This document shows positions 7,503 to 18,045 of a stretch of 64,000 nucleotides of DNA, piece after piece (within the stretch, counting starts at the first letter, position 1; each line of letters starts with the position of its first letter). Where the stretch lies: assembly GCF_000176175.1 (NCBI RefSeq), contig NZ_ACZP01000013.1, forward strand, positions 1,291,701-1,355,700, read 5' to 3'. A program made the translations under genes and the position numbers. The notes below the pieces were generated by a model, which saw only the letters and a program-made list of their open reading frames with translations, made no database searches and had not been told where the DNA came from. The DNA comes from Vibrio furnissii CIP 102972. GTDB lineage: Bacteria > Pseudomonadota > Gammaproteobacteria > Enterobacterales > Vibrionaceae.

Positions 7503-9800
7503 ATGACTATTCCGACCACTGATATGCTCGACGCATGGGCTGGGTTTACTGCCGGTGAATGGCAGCACTCGGTCAATACCCGTGATTTCATTCAGAGCAA
7601 CTACACCCCGTACGAAGGAGACGAGTCCTTCTTGGCTGATGTGAGCCACTCAACCTCAACACTCTGGAACCAAGTCCTCGAAGGCATCAAAGAAGAAAGC
7701 CGAACGCACGCGCCAATCGATTTCGATACGGATCTACCGTCAACCATCACCTCTCACGACGCCGGTTATATCAATAAAGCGCTCGAAAAAATTGTCGGCT
7801 TGCAAACCGACCAACCGCTCAAACGCGCCATCATTGCCAATGGTGGTATTCGTATGGTGAAAAAATCGTGCGAAGTGTATGGCCGTGAACTGGATCCGAC
7901 CGTTGAGAAAATCTTTACCGACTATCGCAAAACGCACAACACCGCCTGTTTCGATTTGTATACCAAAGACATTCTCGCTTGCCGTAAATCTGGCATCATC
8001 ACGGGCCTGCCCGATGCCTATGGTCGTGGCCGCATCATTGGTGACTACCGCCGCCTTGCTTTGTACGGTATCGACTTCCTAAAAGCCGACAAGAAAGCGC
8101 AGTTCGATTCCACACAAACGTTTCTTGAACACAGTGCTGATTTAGAAAAAATGTTGCGTTTGCGCGAAGAACTTGCCGACCAAATTCATGCGTTGGAAGA
8201 CATTCGCCAGATGGGGCTGAAATACGGCATCGACATGTCTTTGCCAGCTAAAAACGCGCAACAAGCCATTCAGTTTACCTATTTTGGTTACCTCGCCGCC
8301 GTGAAATCACAAAATGGCGCGGCGATGTCTCTGGGACGGACATCCACATTCTTAGACGTCTATGTGGAACGCGATTTGGCGTCAGGGGTGATCACAGAAG
8401 CACAAGCGCAAGAACTGATTGACCACTTTATTATGAAGTTGCGCATGGTGCGTTTCTTACGGACGCCAGAATATGATTCCCTTTTCTCAGGCGATCCGAT
8501 TTGGGCGACAGAAGCCATGGCGGGAATGGGCGTTGATGGCCGTACACTGGTGACAAAAACGACATTCCGTTACCTGCATACGCTGCACACCATGGGGCCT
8601 GCACCTGAACCCAACATGACGATTTTGTGGTCAGAGCAACTACCAGCGGCATTCAAACATTACGCGGCCAAGATTTCGATTGAGACCTCTTCTGTTCAAT
8701 ACGAAAACGACGATTTAATGCGACCTGATTTTAACAACGATGATTACGCCATCGCCTGTTGCGTCAGCCCGCAAATCGTGGGCAAGCACATGCAATTCTT
8801 TGGCGCTCGTGCAAACCTTGCCAAAGCACTGCTGTACACCATCAACGGCGGTGTGGATGAGAAATCTAAAGCACAAGTCGCGCCAGCCACCGAGAAAATG
8901 CTAGACGCCACGTTAGATTTTGATGCAGTGATGACTCGCTTCGACAGCACATTGGATTGGCTCGCCACCCAATACGTCACCGCCTTAAACATCATTCACT
9001 ATTCCCACGACCGCTACAGCTACGAAGCCTCTCTCATGGCACTGATGGATCGCGATGTGTATCGCACCATGGCCTGTGGCATTGCCGGGCTCTCCGTTGT
9101 GGCGGACTCTCTCGCGGCCATCAAGTACGCCACCGTGACGCCGATTCGTGATGAAGAAGGTATTGCGGTCGATTTCGACATCCAAGGCGACTATCCAAAA
9201 TTTGGCAACAACGACGCACGTGTCGATGACATCGCATGCGACTTGGTGGAACGCTTTATGAAAAAAATTCAGCGGATGCACACCTATCGCGAAGCCGTTC
9301 CGACCCAATCGATACTGACCATCACGTCCAACGTCGTCTACGGTAAAAAAACCGGCAACACACCGGATGGCCGCCGTGCAGGCATGCCGTTTGGCCCCGG
9401 TGCTAACCCAATGCATGGTCGAGATGAAAAAGGCGCGGTCGCGTCATTGAGCTCGGTGGCGAAGCTGCCATTTGCTTACGCAAAAGATGGTATTTCCTAC
9501 ACCTTCTCCATTGTGCCCAATGCGCTTGGCAAACATGAAGCCGCGCAGAAGCAGAACTTAGCGGCATTGATGGATGGCTACTTCCACCACGAAGCCCATG
9601 GTGACGCTGCGATGGTAGAAGGCGGACAACACCTGAATGTCAACGTCATGAATCGCGAGATGCTGTTGGATGCGGTTGAACACCCAGACAAATACCCGCA
9701 GTTAACCATCCGCGTGTCAGGGTATGCCGTGCGTTTCAACTCACTAACCCGTGAACAACAACAAGACGTCATCACTCGAACGTTCACGAACAAGCTTTAA
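7503..9800 (+). CDS. Formate C-acetyltransferase (pyruvate formate-lyase), stand-alone copy
   Basis: 765-residue glycyl-radical enzyme that splits pyruvate with CoA into acetyl-CoA and formate under anoxia. It aligns along its whole length with E. coli PflB as I remember it: catalytic Cys418-Cys419 in AIACCVSPQ, and the radical glycine near residue 739 in [12 protein letters not shown] five-residue insertion ([10 protein letters not shown] instead of SIEGG) near residue 690 is unusual. No activating enzyme (pflA) or formate channel (focA) is adjacent, so activation must come from a pflA elsewhere, or YfiD/GrcA-like rescue. It is either the main pflB in an unusual place or a second, TdcE/PflB-type paralogue. 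AGGGA lies 10 bp before the ATG. It ends in its own terminator. Confidence 0.93.
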   Translation: MTIPTTDMLDAWAGFTAGEWQHSVNTRDFIQSNYTPYEGDESFLADVSHSTSTLWNQVLEGIKEESRTHAPIDFDTDLPSTITSHDAGYINKALEKIVGLQTDQPLKRAIIANGGIRMVKKSCEVYGRELDPTVEKIFTDYRKTHNTACFDLYTKDILACRKSGIITGLPDAYGRGRIIGDYRRLALYGIDFLKADKKAQFDSTQTFLEHSADLEKMLRLREELADQIHALEDIRQMGLKYGIDMSLPAKNAQQAIQFTYFGYLAAVKSQNGAAMSLGRTSTFLDVYVERDLASGVITEAQAQELIDHFIMKLRMVRFLRTPEYDSLFSGDPIWATEAMAGMGVDGRTLVTKTTFRYLHTLHTMGPAPEPNMTILWSEQLPAAFKHYAAKISIETSSVQYENDDLMRPDFNNDDYAIACCVSPQIVGKHMQFFGARANLAKALLYTINGGVDEKSKAQVAPATEKMLDATLDFDAVMTRFDSTLDWLATQYVTALNIIHYSHDRYSYEASLMALMDRDVYRTMACGIAGLSVVADSLAAIKYATVTPIRDEEGIAVDFDIQGDYPKFGNNDARVDDIACDLVERFMKKIQRMHTYREAVPTQSILTITSNVVYGKKTGNTPDGRRAGMPFGPGANPMHGRDEKGAVASLSSVAKLPFAYAKDGISYTFSIVPNALGKHEAAQKQNLAALMDGYFHHEAHGDAAMVEGGQHLNVNVMNREMLLDAVEHPDKYPQLTIRVSGYAVRFNSLTREQQQDVITRTFTNKL

Positions 9801-9811
9801 TCGCCTGTTCG

Positions 9812-9849
9812 CGATCGGCCACACACATCACGGATAACAAGGCCGATCG
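9812..9849. repeat. Inverted repeat in the pyruvate formate-lyase 3' region
   Basis: Perfect 9-bp arms CGATCGGCC and GGCCGATCG separated by 20 bp, immediately after the stop codon and just before the intrinsic terminator. There is no T run of its own. It could protect the mRNA 3' end or be a protein site; I cannot tell which. Confidence 0.6.
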
Positions 9850-9860
9850 TTAAACGCTTT

Positions 9861-9901
9861 GCTCGCATCCCTGTCCTACCTGGCGGATGCGAGCTTTTTT
9901 G
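9861..9901 (+). terminator. Intrinsic terminator after pyruvate formate-lyase
   Basis: GCTCGCATCC / GGATGCGAGC stem (14-nt loop) followed by TTTTTT. Confidence 0.9.
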
Positions 9902-10112
9902 CATTGCCACATAACCTCATCGCCACAAACAGCCCTCCAGCGCTTCCTTCAGCCCCGCTCAAATCACAATATCAACGGGTCGACATTCGACGACGATACG
10001 CGCCAAAACCGATGTTTTTCGTCGGTGAAGCTAAAACCACACCGTTCACTGGTTGTTATTGGTGTCACAAAACACGATAATATCGGGATCGGATTTTAAG
10101 AACGTAATAACT
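9902..10112 (+). promoter_or_regulatory. Leader / promoter region of the rsx operon
   Basis: About 210 bp without a gene. GATAATATC around 10076-10084 contains a TAATAT -10-like hexamer, with TTGTTA about 19 bp upstream; spacing is longer than optimal, so this is only a candidate. No SoxR/SoxS-type palindrome stood out. Confidence 0.35.
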
Positions 10113-10694
10113 ATGACCGAATATCTTTTGTTGTTGGTCGGCACCGTGCTAGTCAACAACTTTGTACTGGTAAAGTTTCTGGGCTTGTGTCCTTTCATGG
10201 GCGTCTCAAAGAAGCTGGAAACTGCAATTGGCATGGGGTTAGCAACGACTTTCGTTCTAACGCTCGCGTCTGTGTGCGCGTATCTGGTTGAAAGCTATAT
10301 CCTTCGCCCTCTCGGCATTGAATACTTGCGCACCATGAGCTTCATCCTCGTGATCGCGGTGGTCGTTCAATTCACCGAAATGGTGGTGCATAAAACCAGC
10401 CCAACGCTGTATCGCTTACTCGGTATCTTCTTGCCCCTCATCACCACCAACTGTGCCGTGTTGGGTGTGGCGCTGCTGAACATCAACGAAAACCACAACT
10501 TTATTCAGTCGATCATCTATGGTTTCGGCGCCGCCGTGGGCTTCTCTCTGGTTCTGATTCTCTTCGCGTCGATGCGTGAACGCATTCACGTTGCTGATGT
10601 GCCTGCGCCGTTCAAAGGCGCTTCGATTGCGATGATCACCGCAGGTCTGATGTCGCTGGCCTTTATGGGCTTTACCGGTCTGGTGAAACTGTAA
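10113..10694 (+). CDS. rsxA: RsxA/RnfA, electron transport complex subunit A
   Basis: 193-residue membrane protein with six predicted helices, core subunit of the Rnf/Rsx ion-translocating ferredoxin:NAD+ oxidoreductase (in E. coli it reduces SoxR). I start it at 10113 ([27 protein letters not shown]), the family N-terminus, rather than at a Met 20 codons upstream that would add residues absent from homologues. The LGLCPFMG motif, with a cysteine that ligands an intramembrane Fe-S cluster, is repeated in its paralogue RsxE, as expected. The stop codon overlaps the rsxB start (TAATG). Confidence 0.96.
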   Translation: MTEYLLLLVGTVLVNNFVLVKFLGLCPFMGVSKKLETAIGMGLATTFVLTLASVCAYLVESYILRPLGIEYLRTMSFILVIAVVVQFTEMVVHKTSPTLYRLLGIFLPLITTNCAVLGVALLNINENHNFIQSIIYGFGAAVGFSLVLILFASMRERIHVADVPAPFKGASIAMITAGLMSLAFMGFTGLVKL

Positions 10695-11293
10695 TGAGTA
10701 CGATTTTAATCGCCGTCCTCGTGTTGGCTGCACTGGCTGCCGTCTTTGGTGCCATACTCGGTTTCGCGTCCATTCGCTTTAAAGTGGAAGCGGATCCCAT
10801 CGTCGATCAAATTGATTCCATTTTGCCACAAACCCAATGCGGTCAGTGTGGTTACCCAGGTTGTCGCCCATACGCCGAAGCGATTGCCAATGGCGACGCC
10901 ATCAATAAATGCCCGCCCGGTGGCCAAGCGACCATCGAAAAACTGGCGGATTTGATGGGCGTTGAGGTTCAAGAATCGGCGCACGATCTGGACGACAACG
11001 TCAAAACCGTGGCCTTTATTCATGAAGACATGTGCATCGGCTGCACCAAATGTATTCAGGCCTGTCCGGTCGACGCCATTGTCGGCGGCAACAAAGCACT
11101 GCATACCGTCATTAAGGATGAATGTACCGGTTGCGATTTGTGTGTGGCACCGTGCCCGACCGACTGTATTGAAATGATTCCCGTAAAAACCACGACGGAT
11201 ACCTGGAAGTGGCAAATGAACGCGATTCCTGTTGTTGATGTTACCCATTCTTCATCGGCCAATGCCGAGACTTCTCAGAAGAGTGCGAGTTAA
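10694..11293 (+). CDS. rsxB: RsxB/RnfB, ferredoxin-like subunit
   Basis: 199 residues: an N-terminal membrane anchor (about 5-25), a 4Fe-4S domain (CGQCGYPGC), and two ferredoxin motifs [12 protein letters not shown] and [12 protein letters not shown]. It is the electron entry subunit of the Rsx complex on the cytoplasmic side. Its ATG overlaps the rsxA stop, indicating translational coupling. Length and cysteines are complete. Confidence 0.97.
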   Translation: MSTILIAVLVLAALAAVFGAILGFASIRFKVEADPIVDQIDSILPQTQCGQCGYPGCRPYAEAIANGDAINKCPPGGQATIEKLADLMGVEVQESAHDLDDNVKTVAFIHEDMCIGCTKCIQACPVDAIVGGNKALHTVIKDECTGCDLCVAPCPTDCIEMIPVKTTTDTWKWQMNAIPVVDVTHSSSANAETSQKSAS

Positions 11294-11301
11294 GGACTGG
11301 T

Positions 11302-13929
11302 ATGTTGTCATTAATCGATAAAATTCGAACCGGCTATCTCTGGGACTTCCCGGGAGGCATTCATCCGCCGGAAAATAAAGTTCAGTCGACTCAAACGCCG
11401 CTCGTCGAAGCCCGCTTAGCGCATGAGTATGTACTGCCACTGAAACAACACATCGGTAAATCGGGTGATTTGTTGGTGCAGGTCGGCGACAACGTGCTGA
11501 AAGGTCAACCCCTGACCTCATTCTCAACCACATTCATGCTGCCGGTGCATGCGCCCACGTCTGGCGTCGTCAGCGCGATTGAACCTCGCACCGTCGCGCA
11601 CCCATCTGGGTTAAGCGAGCTGTGCGTGGTGATCACTCCAGATGGCAAAGACCAATGGTGTGAGCGCCATCCGGTTGCCGACTACACCCAAACCCAACCC
11701 GAAGAGCTGATCGACATCATCCGCAATGCGGGGATCGCGGGCCTCGGCGGAGCGGGTTTCCCCACGGCAAAGAAGATTCAGTCTGGCCTCTCCCGCGTTG
11801 AGATTTTTATCGTCAACGCCGCAGAGTGTGAACCGTACATTACCGCCGATGACGCGCTGATGCGCGAACACGCGCAAGAGATTATCGATGGCATCGGGAT
11901 TGTCGAACACATTCTGCAACCGAAGCTGACCGTCATTGGCGTTGAGGACAACAAACCGGAAGCCATTCGAGCGTTGCAACTGGCCGCGGAAGGCAAAGAT
12001 ATTGTGATTCGCGCCATTCCGACCAAGTATCCGTCCGGCGGTGCGAAACAACTGATTAAACTGCTGACCGATCTGGAAGTGCCCGCCGGTAAGCACTCCG
12101 CCGACATTGGTGTCATTGTGCAAAACGTCGGCTCCATTCAGGCCATCAAACGTGCTGTGGTCGACGGTGAACCGTTGATTCGCCGCGTGGTAACGCTGAC
12201 AGGAAAGACCTTCACTCAACCACGGAACGTTTGGGTTCGCCTCGGCACGCCCGTGCAATCGCTGCTCGATGAATTTGGTTATCAAGCGGACAAAAAGTTA
12301 CCGCGTTTGATCCTTGGCGGTTCGATGATGGGCTTTACGCTGCCCCACGCCAACGTGCCGATCGTGAAGATTGCCAACTGCATTCTGGCGCCAAGCCGCA
12401 ACGAAATTCCGCAGCACGATTACGAGATGGCCTGCATTCGCTGCGGCCAATGCGCGGACGCTTGTCCGGCGTCTCTGCTGCCGCAGCAGTTGTACTGGCA
12501 TTCAAAGGCCGAAGAATATGACAAGTGCGAAGAGCTCAACCTCAAAGATTGCATAGAGTGTGGCGCTTGCGCTTACGTGTGTCCAAGTGAAATTCCACTG
12601 GTTCAGTACTACCGTCAATCCAAAGCAGAAATCAAAAACCGTCAATGGGAAGCGGAAGCCGCTGAACGGGCCAAACTGCGCTTTGAAGAGAAAAAAGCGC
12701 GCATGGAACGTGAAAAAGCCGAACGTGAAAACCGCTTTAAGAAAGCCGCAGACGATCGCCGCAAAGAGATGCAACAAAGTGGTGGCGAAGACGCAATTGC
12801 CGCCGCCATTGCCCGCGTCAAAGCGCAAAAAGCACAAAACGAAACCAGCGATGCGCCCGTCAAACCTGCGGTAGCCGCAGCGATTGCCAAAGCCAAAGCC
12901 AAACAGGCTGAAGCGGCGAAGGCTGGCGCAACTGAACCCGACAATAGCGACATGGCGAAGCTGCGTGAAGAACGCAAACGTCAGGCGCGTGAACGGAAAG
13001 CAGAAAAAGCCGACTCCGGTGATGTGACAAGCTCGGGCGACGAGAAAAAAGCCGCTGTATCCGCCGCGATTGCTCGTGCCAAAGCGCGCAAAGCTGCTCA
13101 GCCTGAGGCCAGCGACAAGCCTTCGGTTGACAATGCGCCAGCGACTGAAGAACCTACCGGCGATCCAAAGAAAGCTGCCGTGGCCGCTGCCATTGCTCGC
13201 GCTAAAGCGCGCAAAGCCGCGCAGCCTGAGTCCAGTGAGACGCCGATGACGCAAGACCCAGCGACTAACGAACCGGCAGACGATCCAAAGAAAGCCGCCG
13301 TAGCCGCTGCCATTGCTCGCGCCAAAGCGCGCAAATCCGCCCAGCAAGAGACCAGCGACAAGCCTGCGGTTGACAATGCGCCCGCTGAAGCGCCAGCGGT
13401 TGAAGAACCTACCGGCGATCCAAAGAAAGCCGCCGTGGCCGCTGCCATTGCTCGCGCCAAAGCGCGCAAAGCCGCGCAGCCTGAGGCCAGCGACAAGCCT
13501 GAGGTTGACAATGCGCCCGCTGAAGCGCCAGCGGTTGAAGAACCTACCGGCGATCCAAAGAAAGCCGCCGTGGCCGCTGCCATTGCTCGCGCCAAAGCGC
13601 GCAAAGCTGCCCAGCAAGAGACCAGCGACAAGCCTGCGGTTGACAACGCGCCCGTTGAAGCGCCAGCGGCTGAAGAACCTATCGGCGATCCAAAGAAAGC
13701 CGCCGTGGCCGCTGCCATTGCTCGTGCCAAAGCGCGCAAAGCTGCGCAGCAAGAGGCCAACGACAAGCCTGAGGTTGACCACGCGCCCGTTGAAGCGCCA
13801 GCGGTTGAAGAACCTACCGGCGATCCGAAGAAAGCCGCCGTAGCCGCTGCCATTGCTCGCGCCAAAGCGCGCAAAGCCGCGCAGCAAGCCGAGAATCAAA
13901 CCCCAAATAACGTTGAGGAGAACGACTAG
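11302..13929 (+). CDS. rsxC: RsxC/RnfC, NADH-binding subunit with repetitive C-terminal tail
   Basis: 875 residues. Residues 1 to about 450 are the conserved RnfC core: glycine-rich FMN/NADH site ([12 protein letters not shown]) and two cluster motifs [12 protein letters not shown] and [12 protein letters not shown]. After it comes a highly charged coiled-coil region rich in Lys, Arg, Glu and Ala (about 450-580) and then seven tandem units of 35-45 residues (581-868) each starting [21 protein letters not shown]. Such alanine/lysine repeats are known in gammaproteobacterial RsxC and vary in number between strains. The start ATG follows AAGGA by 6 bp. It is oriented in the operon rsxABCDGE and overlaps rsxD by one base. 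Confidence 0.96.
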   Translation: MLSLIDKIRTGYLWDFPGGIHPPENKVQSTQTPLVEARLAHEYVLPLKQHIGKSGDLLVQVGDNVLKGQPLTSFSTTFMLPVHAPTSGVVSAIEPRTVAHPSGLSELCVVITPDGKDQWCERHPVADYTQTQPEELIDIIRNAGIAGLGGAGFPTAKKIQSGLSRVEIFIVNAAECEPYITADDALMREHAQEIIDGIGIVEHILQPKLTVIGVEDNKPEAIRALQLAAEGKDIVIRAIPTKYPSGGAKQLIKLLTDLEVPAGKHSADIGVIVQNVGSIQAIKRAVVDGEPLIRRVVTLTGKTFTQPRNVWVRLGTPVQSLLDEFGYQADKKLPRLILGGSMMGFTLPHANVPIVKIANCILAPSRNEIPQHDYEMACIRCGQCADACPASLLPQQLYWHSKAEEYDKCEELNLKDCIECGACAYVCPSEIPLVQYYRQSKAEIKNRQWEAEAAERAKLRFEEKKARMEREKAERENRFKKAADDRRKEMQQSGGEDAIAAAIARVKAQKAQNETSDAPVKPAVAAAIAKAKAKQAEAAKAGATEPDNSDMAKLREERKRQARERKAEKADSGDVTSSGDEKKAAVSAAIARAKARKAAQPEASDKPSVDNAPATEEPTGDPKKAAVAAAIARAKARKAAQPESSETPMTQDPATNEPADDPKKAAVAAAIARAKARKSAQQETSDKPAVDNAPAEAPAVEEPTGDPKKAAVAAAIARAKARKAAQPEASDKPEVDNAPAEAPAVEEPTGDPKKAAVAAAIARAKARKAAQQETSDKPAVDNAPVEAPAAEEPIGDPKKAAVAAAIARAKARKAAQQEANDKPEVDHAPVEAPAVEEPTGDPKKAAVAAAIARAKARKAAQQAENQTPNNVEEND
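13045..13905 (+). repeat. Tandem 120-135 bp repeats within rsxC
   Basis: Seven in-frame imperfect copies. The first two are 120 bp (40 codons) and the later full ones 135 bp (45 codons, an added APAEA-like segment), and the last is cut short by the stop. The central [13 protein letters not shown] block is almost invariant at DNA level, indicating recent expansion or gene conversion. Confidence 0.9.
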
Positions 13930-14975
13930 TGGCGTTTTTCATTGCCAGCTCCCCACATGCGCGGACGAAACGCAGTACTGCCGATATGATGAAATGGGTC
14001 GCAATCTGCGCCCTGCCCGGTCTGTTGGCCCAAAGTTATTTCTTTGGTTTTGGTACCTTGATTCAATTACTCTTGGCGATTGTGGTCGCCATGGCGTTTG
14101 AAGCAGGCGTCATGCTCTTGCGCCGCCGACCGGTGCGTTTTGCGCTGCGTGATTACAGCGCGATTGTGACAGCCTGGCTGTTGGCTGTCGCGATTCCACC
14201 ACTTTCACCGTGGTGGGTCGTGGTGATTGGGTTGATTTTTGCGATTTTAATCGCCAAACACCTCTACGGCGGTTTGGGACAAAACCCGTTTAACCCGGCG
14301 ATGATTGCTTATGTGGTGTTGCTGATCTCCTTCCCAGTGCAGATGACCAGCTGGATTGCACCGTCGGAATTGGCACCGGAGCCCATTTCATTGGTGGACT
14401 CATTTTCACTGATCTTCACTGGGTTTAATGTTGATGGTTTGTCCTTGCAACAAATTCGGACTGGCATCGATGGCATGACCATGGCAACGCCATTGGATTC
14501 GATTAAAACGTCACTGCGTGCCGGACACACGATGTCTGAAGCCATGGCGAAACCACAATTCAGCGGCATTGCCGGTCTGGGTTGGGAGTGGGTGAACTTG
14601 GCGTATTTAGTCGGTGGTCTAATTCTGGTTAAACTGCGCGTGATCAACTGGCACATTCCTGCCGCATTTTTGGGCGGCTTGGTGGTGACCAGCCTGCTCA
14701 TGGCGTTGTTTGCGCCCGGCACCACCGCTTCGCCACTCATGCACCTGTTGTCAGGCGCAACCATGTTAGGCGCATTCTTCATTGCCACCGACCCGGTCAC
14801 CGCATCGACCACCACCAAAGGACGCCTGATTTACGGCGCATTTATTGGTGCCATGGTGTTTATTATTCGCAGTTGGGGCGGCTTCCCTGATGGCGTCGCG
14901 TTTGCGGTGCTGCTCGCGAACATGTGCGTTCCACTGATCGACTACTACACCAAACCTCGTACTTACGGACACTAA
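13929..14975 (+). CDS. rsxD: RsxD/RnfD, membrane subunit carrying covalent FMN
   Basis: 348 residues, multi-pass membrane subunit. It begins with a GTG codon that overlaps the rsxC stop (TAGTG), giving [20 protein letters not shown], the family N-terminus. The flavinylation motif is [14 protein letters not shown], where the second Thr of MATP accepts FMN from Apb[17 protein letters not shown] is a conserved helix. An in-frame ATG 20 codons later would delete the conserved start, so GTG is preferred. Confidence 0.96.
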   Translation: MAFFIASSPHARTKRSTADMMKWVAICALPGLLAQSYFFGFGTLIQLLLAIVVAMAFEAGVMLLRRRPVRFALRDYSAIVTAWLLAVAIPPLSPWWVVVIGLIFAILIAKHLYGGLGQNPFNPAMIAYVVLLISFPVQMTSWIAPSELAPEPISLVDSFSLIFTGFNVDGLSLQQIRTGIDGMTMATPLDSIKTSLRAGHTMSEAMAKPQFSGIAGLGWEWVNLAYLVGGLILVKLRVINWHIPAAFLGGLVVTSLLMALFAPGTTASPLMHLLSGATMLGAFFIATDPVTASTTTKGRLIYGAFIGAMVFIIRSWGGFPDGVAFAVLLANMCVPLIDYYTKPRTYGH

Positions 14976-14983
14976 GGAGCATT

Positions 14984-15622
14984 ATGTTAGCCGCTATTCG
15001 AAAAAACGGTCTGGTCCTTGCTGTGTTTGCCTGTGCGTCCACCGGCGTGGTTGCGCTCACGCACTACCTGACCGAAAGTCAGATCAAAGTGCAAGAAAAT
15101 AAACAGCTATTGTCGGTGCTCAATCAGGTCGTTCCGCCGAAGCTGCATGACAATGCCCTGTCTCAAACGTGTACACTGGTGAGTGATCCGTTGCTCGGCA
15201 GCAACAAACCCATGCCGGTGTATCTCGGCACGCTGGGCGGTGAACCCAACGTATTAGCCATTGAATCCATCGCACCGGATGGCTACAACGGCGCGATTAA
15301 GATCATCGTCGGGATTCGCAACGACGGCACGATTACGGGAACGCGCGTGCTCGCGCATCAGGAAACACCGGGATTGGGTGACAAAATCGACTTGCGAATT
15401 ACCAACTGGATTCTCGGTTTTACTGGCAAACAAGTGACAGAAGATAATGAAGGTCAATGGCGTGTACGCAAAGACGGCGGCCAATTCGACCAATTCACTG
15501 GGGCGACGATCACCCCGCGTGCCGTGGTGAAAGCTGTGAAGCAGACCACGCAGTACGTGAACCAGCACCGTGACGACATCTTCAAGCAACCATTAAACTG
15601 CGGAGGTGAACACAATGAGTGA
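14984..15622 (+). CDS. rsxG: RsxG/RnfG, periplasmic FMN-binding subunit
   Basis: 212 residues: one N-terminal membrane helix (about 9-29) and a periplasmic FMN-binding domain. The covalent-flavin motif is [15 protein letters not shown] near residue 175 (second Thr). The start at 14984 follows AAGGAG by 6 bp and gives the expected [16 protein letters not shown]. It overlaps rsxE by 8 bp. Confidence 0.96.
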   Translation: MLAAIRKNGLVLAVFACASTGVVALTHYLTESQIKVQENKQLLSVLNQVVPPKLHDNALSQTCTLVSDPLLGSNKPMPVYLGTLGGEPNVLAIESIAPDGYNGAIKIIVGIRNDGTITGTRVLAHQETPGLGDKIDLRITNWILGFTGKQVTEDNEGQWRVRKDGGQFDQFTGATITPRAVVKAVKQTTQYVNQHRDDIFKQPLNCGGEHNE

Positions 15623-16307
15623 TCATAAAACGCTGATTAAAAATGGCATGTGGAATAACAACCCGGCGTTGGTACAGCTGTTGGGCTTGTGTCCGCTGCT
15701 CGCCGTCTCCTCTACCGTGACCAACGCACTCGGTTTAGGAATCGCGACCCTGTTGGTTTTGGTCAGCTCCAACGTGACCGTTTCTCTGGTGCGCGACTAC
15801 GTCCCCAAAGAGGTGCGTATTCCAGTCTTTGTGATGATCATTGCGGCACTGGTGACCTGCGTACAATTGTTGATGAACGCTTACGCCTACGGTTTGTACT
15901 TGTCCCTGGGTATCTTCATTCCGCTGATTGTTACCAACTGCATCATCATTGGCCGCGCTGAAGCGTATGCGTCGAAAAACGACGTCCTACCCTCTGCGCA
16001 AGATGGCTTTTGGATGGGCCTTGGCATGACTTCCGTGTTGGTCGTTTTAGGATCACTCCGTGAAGTGATCGGTAATGGTACCCTGTTTGACGGCGCAGAT
16101 TTGCTCCTCGGAGATTGGGCGAAAGTGCTGCGAATCGAGATTTTTCACTTTGATAACAGCTTCCTGCTGGCACTGCTGCCACCGGGTGCCTTCATCGGTG
16201 TCGGCTTTTTGATTGCCGCCAAAAACATCATTGATAAACAGCTAGCATCTCGCCAGCCAAAACAAGAAAAGCCCGCGATCGAACGGGTGCGCGTGACCAA
16301 CGTATAA
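15615..16307 (+). CDS. rsxE: RsxE/RnfE, membrane subunit
   Basis: 230 residues, paralogue of RsxA with six helices and the matching [12 protein letters not shown] cysteine motif. I chose ATG 15615 ([22 protein letters not shown]) because GGAGGTG lies 6 bp before it; the GTG at 15606 is part of that ribosome site. Completes the rsxABCDGE set, and the spacing to nth (59 bp) keeps nth in the same transcription unit as in other gammaproteobacteria. Confidence 0.96.
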   Translation: MSDHKTLIKNGMWNNNPALVQLLGLCPLLAVSSTVTNALGLGIATLLVLVSSNVTVSLVRDYVPKEVRIPVFVMIIAALVTCVQLLMNAYAYGLYLSLGIFIPLIVTNCIIIGRAEAYASKNDVLPSAQDGFWMGLGMTSVLVVLGSLREVIGNGTLFDGADLLLGDWAKVLRIEIFHFDNSFLLALLPPGAFIGVGFLIAAKNIIDKQLASRQPKQEKPAIERVRVTNV

Positions 16308-16316
16308 AAAAGCCAA

Positions 16317-16340
16317 CAGCCGCAGCATTCCCTGCGGCTG
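16317..16340. other. rsxE-nth intercistronic hairpin
   Basis: Perfect 9-bp stem CAGCCGCAG / CTGCGGCTG with a 6-nt loop, but no downstream T run (CGGTTTCAAGG). More likely a partial attenuator or mRNA-stabilising structure than a full terminator. Confidence 0.6.
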
Positions 16341-16366
16341 CGGTTTCAAGGAAGTAATGAATCACC

Positions 16367-17008
16367 ATGAATAACAGCAAGCGTGTCGAAATACTGCAGC
16401 GATTAAGGGAAAACAATCCCCATCCGCAGACCGAGCTCAACTGGAACACACCGTTTGAACTGCTGATTGCGGTGTTGCTGTCAGCGCAGGCCACCGATGT
16501 CAGCGTCAATAAAGCCACCGACAAACTTTATGCCGTCGCCAACACCCCCCAAGCGATGTGGGATTTGGGCGTTGACGGCGTCAAGGAATACATCAAAACC
16601 ATCGGTTTGTTTAACTCCAAAGCAGAGAACGTCATCAAAACCTGCCGCATTCTGCTCGACCAACACCAAGGCGAAGTACCGGAAAACCGCGAAGCGCTAG
16701 AAGCTCTGCCCGGCGTGGGACGCAAAACCGCCAACGTGGTACTCAACACCGCCTTTGGCTGGCCAACCATTGCCGTCGATACACATATTTTTCGCGTGTC
16801 CAATCGCACCAAGTTTGCGGTCGGAAAAAACGTCGATGAAGTGGAAGCGAAGCTGCTGAAAGTGGTTCCGAAAGAGTTCAAACTCGATGTCCATCACTGG
16901 TTAATTCTGCATGGCCGTTATACCTGCGTGGCACGTAAGCCTCGTTGTGGCAGCTGCATTATTGAAGACCTGTGCGAATTTAAAGAGAAAGTTTACCCGG
17001 AAAGCTAG
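16367..17008 (+). CDS. nth: Nth, endonuclease III
   Basis: 213 residues. DNA glycosylase/AP lyase for oxidised pyrimidines. The helix-hairpin-helix LPGVGRKTANVV supplies catalytic Lys120, Asp138 is in AVDTHIFRVSNR, and the 4Fe-4S cluster cysteines are in CVARKPRCGSCIIEDLC near the C-terminus. Full length, nothing missing. It sits at the end of the rsx operon, the conserved gammaproteobacterial arrangement, separated from rsxE by a hairpin. Confidence 0.98.
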   Translation: MNNSKRVEILQRLRENNPHPQTELNWNTPFELLIAVLLSAQATDVSVNKATDKLYAVANTPQAMWDLGVDGVKEYIKTIGLFNSKAENVIKTCRILLDQHQGEVPENREALEALPGVGRKTANVVLNTAFGWPTIAVDTHIFRVSNRTKFAVGKNVDEVEAKLLKVVPKEFKLDVHHWLILHGRYTCVARKPRCGSCIIEDLCEFKEKVYPES

Positions 17009-17017
17009 GAGTCCATT

Positions 17018-17434
17018 ATGTCAAACAATCGTATTCTTCATACCATGCTGCGCGTTGGCGACCTTGACCGTTCGATCGCGTTCTACACACAAGTGATGGG
17101 CATGAAATTGCTACGTCAAAACGAAAATGCCGAATACAAATACACACTGGCATTTTTGGGCTACGGTGACGAATCAGAAGCAGCCGTGATCGAGCTGACG
17201 TATAACTGGGGCGTTGAAAGCTACGACCTCGGCAACGCGTATGGCCATATCGCCATCGGTGCAGACGACATTTACGCCACTTGCGAGGCCATCAAAGCCG
17301 CCGGTGGTAACGTGACGCGTGAACCGGGCCCAGTCAAAGGCGGTTCGACACACATCGCGTTTGTAAAAGATCCTGACGGTTACATGATTGAGCTGATCCA
17401 AAACAAACAAGCCAACGCGGGCCTAGAGGGTTAA
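17018..17434 (+). CDS. gloA: GloA, lactoylglutathione lyase (glyoxalase I)
   Basis: 138 residues. Converts the methylglyoxal-glutathione hemithioacetal to S-lactoylglutathione. The four metal ligands are visible: His8 (ILHTMLRV), Glu59 (VIELTYNWG), His77 (AYGHIAIG) and Glu125 (YMIELIQ). This is the short, nickel-type bacterial form. It starts 9 bp after nth with a good GGAGT site, so it may be read with the rsx-nth unit. A terminator follows. Confidence 0.97.
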   Translation: MSNNRILHTMLRVGDLDRSIAFYTQVMGMKLLRQNENAEYKYTLAFLGYGDESEAAVIELTYNWGVESYDLGNAYGHIAIGADDIYATCEAIKAAGGNVTREPGPVKGGSTHIAFVKDPDGYMIELIQNKQANAGLEG

Positions 17435-17457
17435 TTCTCCCTACGCGTACACCTTTC

Positions 17458-17484
17458 AAAACCGCCGCTCTGGCGGTTTTGTTG
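17458..17484 (+). terminator. Intrinsic terminator after gloA
   Basis: AAAACCGCC / GGCGGTTTT stem with loop GCTCT, followed by GTTGTATTT. Confidence 0.85.
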
Positions 17485-17511
17485 TATTTCCCCGCAATTC
17501 ACATGGTTTAC

Positions 17512-17528
17512 ATGATAATAATTATCAT
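17512..17528. promoter_or_regulatory. Fur box upstream of the DUF2753 gene
   Basis: Perfect 17-bp palindrome ATGATAATAATTATCAT, matching the core of the Fur consensus. It lies about 40 bp before the start codon at 17566, so it should overlap the promoter and give iron repression. Confidence 0.82.
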
Positions 17529-17565
17529 TTAAATTGAGCTTATTCAGGCGTATGAGGATTGACCG

Positions 17566-18003
17566 ATGACCATCAAAGAGTGGGAAAAACACACCTTATT
17601 AGCAGATATCGCGATGCAACAAGCGGATCATCTGCGTAGCATTCTCCATTACCAACAAGCCCTGACACTGAGCGATCGCATTGGCGTGGCGGAAGAGATT
17701 GAGCTGGAAGACCGACTGATGATCTCGGTGATTTCGTGCCATAACATGGCCGGATTCTGGCGCACAATCGGCGATGACCAATACGAGTTGAAATACCTCG
17801 AACTGGCGTCGGAACGTATCCTGACGTTGATCCCGCAATGTGGTAACCCGAGCTGTGAAGCGTTTGTGGATTCACTTGGCTGCTGCAAGAAAGCGCTGGT
17901 TGAATTTATGAAACGTCACCCGAATCCCGAGCTGGCCAGGCTGGTGAAAGACATCGACTCCGCCTCGACCTGCAACTTGATTGCCAAGTTTCGCTTGCAC
18001 TAA
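17566..18003 (+). CDS. DUF2753 family protein (Vibrio-type), iron-regulated
   Basis: 145 residues, soluble and helical, recognised as the DUF2753 family that I know mainly from Vibrio and relatives; function unknown. TPR-like character is suggested by the N-terminal HTLLADIAMQQADHLRSILHYQQALTL. Four cysteines are notable: a QCGNPSC motif around residue 87 and CC in LGCCKK around residue 106, possibly metal or redox ligands. A palindromic Fur box sits in its promoter region. It stands alone between terminator-bounded gloA and convergent motY. What it does under iron limitation is not known to me. Confidence 0.8.
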   Translation: MTIKEWEKHTLLADIAMQQADHLRSILHYQQALTLSDRIGVAEEIELEDRLMISVISCHNMAGFWRTIGDDQYELKYLELASERILTLIPQCGNPSCEAFVDSLGCCKKALVEFMKRHPNPELARLVKDIDSASTCNLIAKFRLH

Positions 18004-18045
18004 GGCAGTGTCATCCCCCGATTCACGGGGGATGTACCACACGGT

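Noticed and set aside
12502..13899. Long antisense open frame (465 codons) opposite rsxC
   Set aside because: It arises from the repetitive, GC-rich repeat codons of rsxC; the predicted protein is repetitive Arg/Phe/Gly without any family resemblance.
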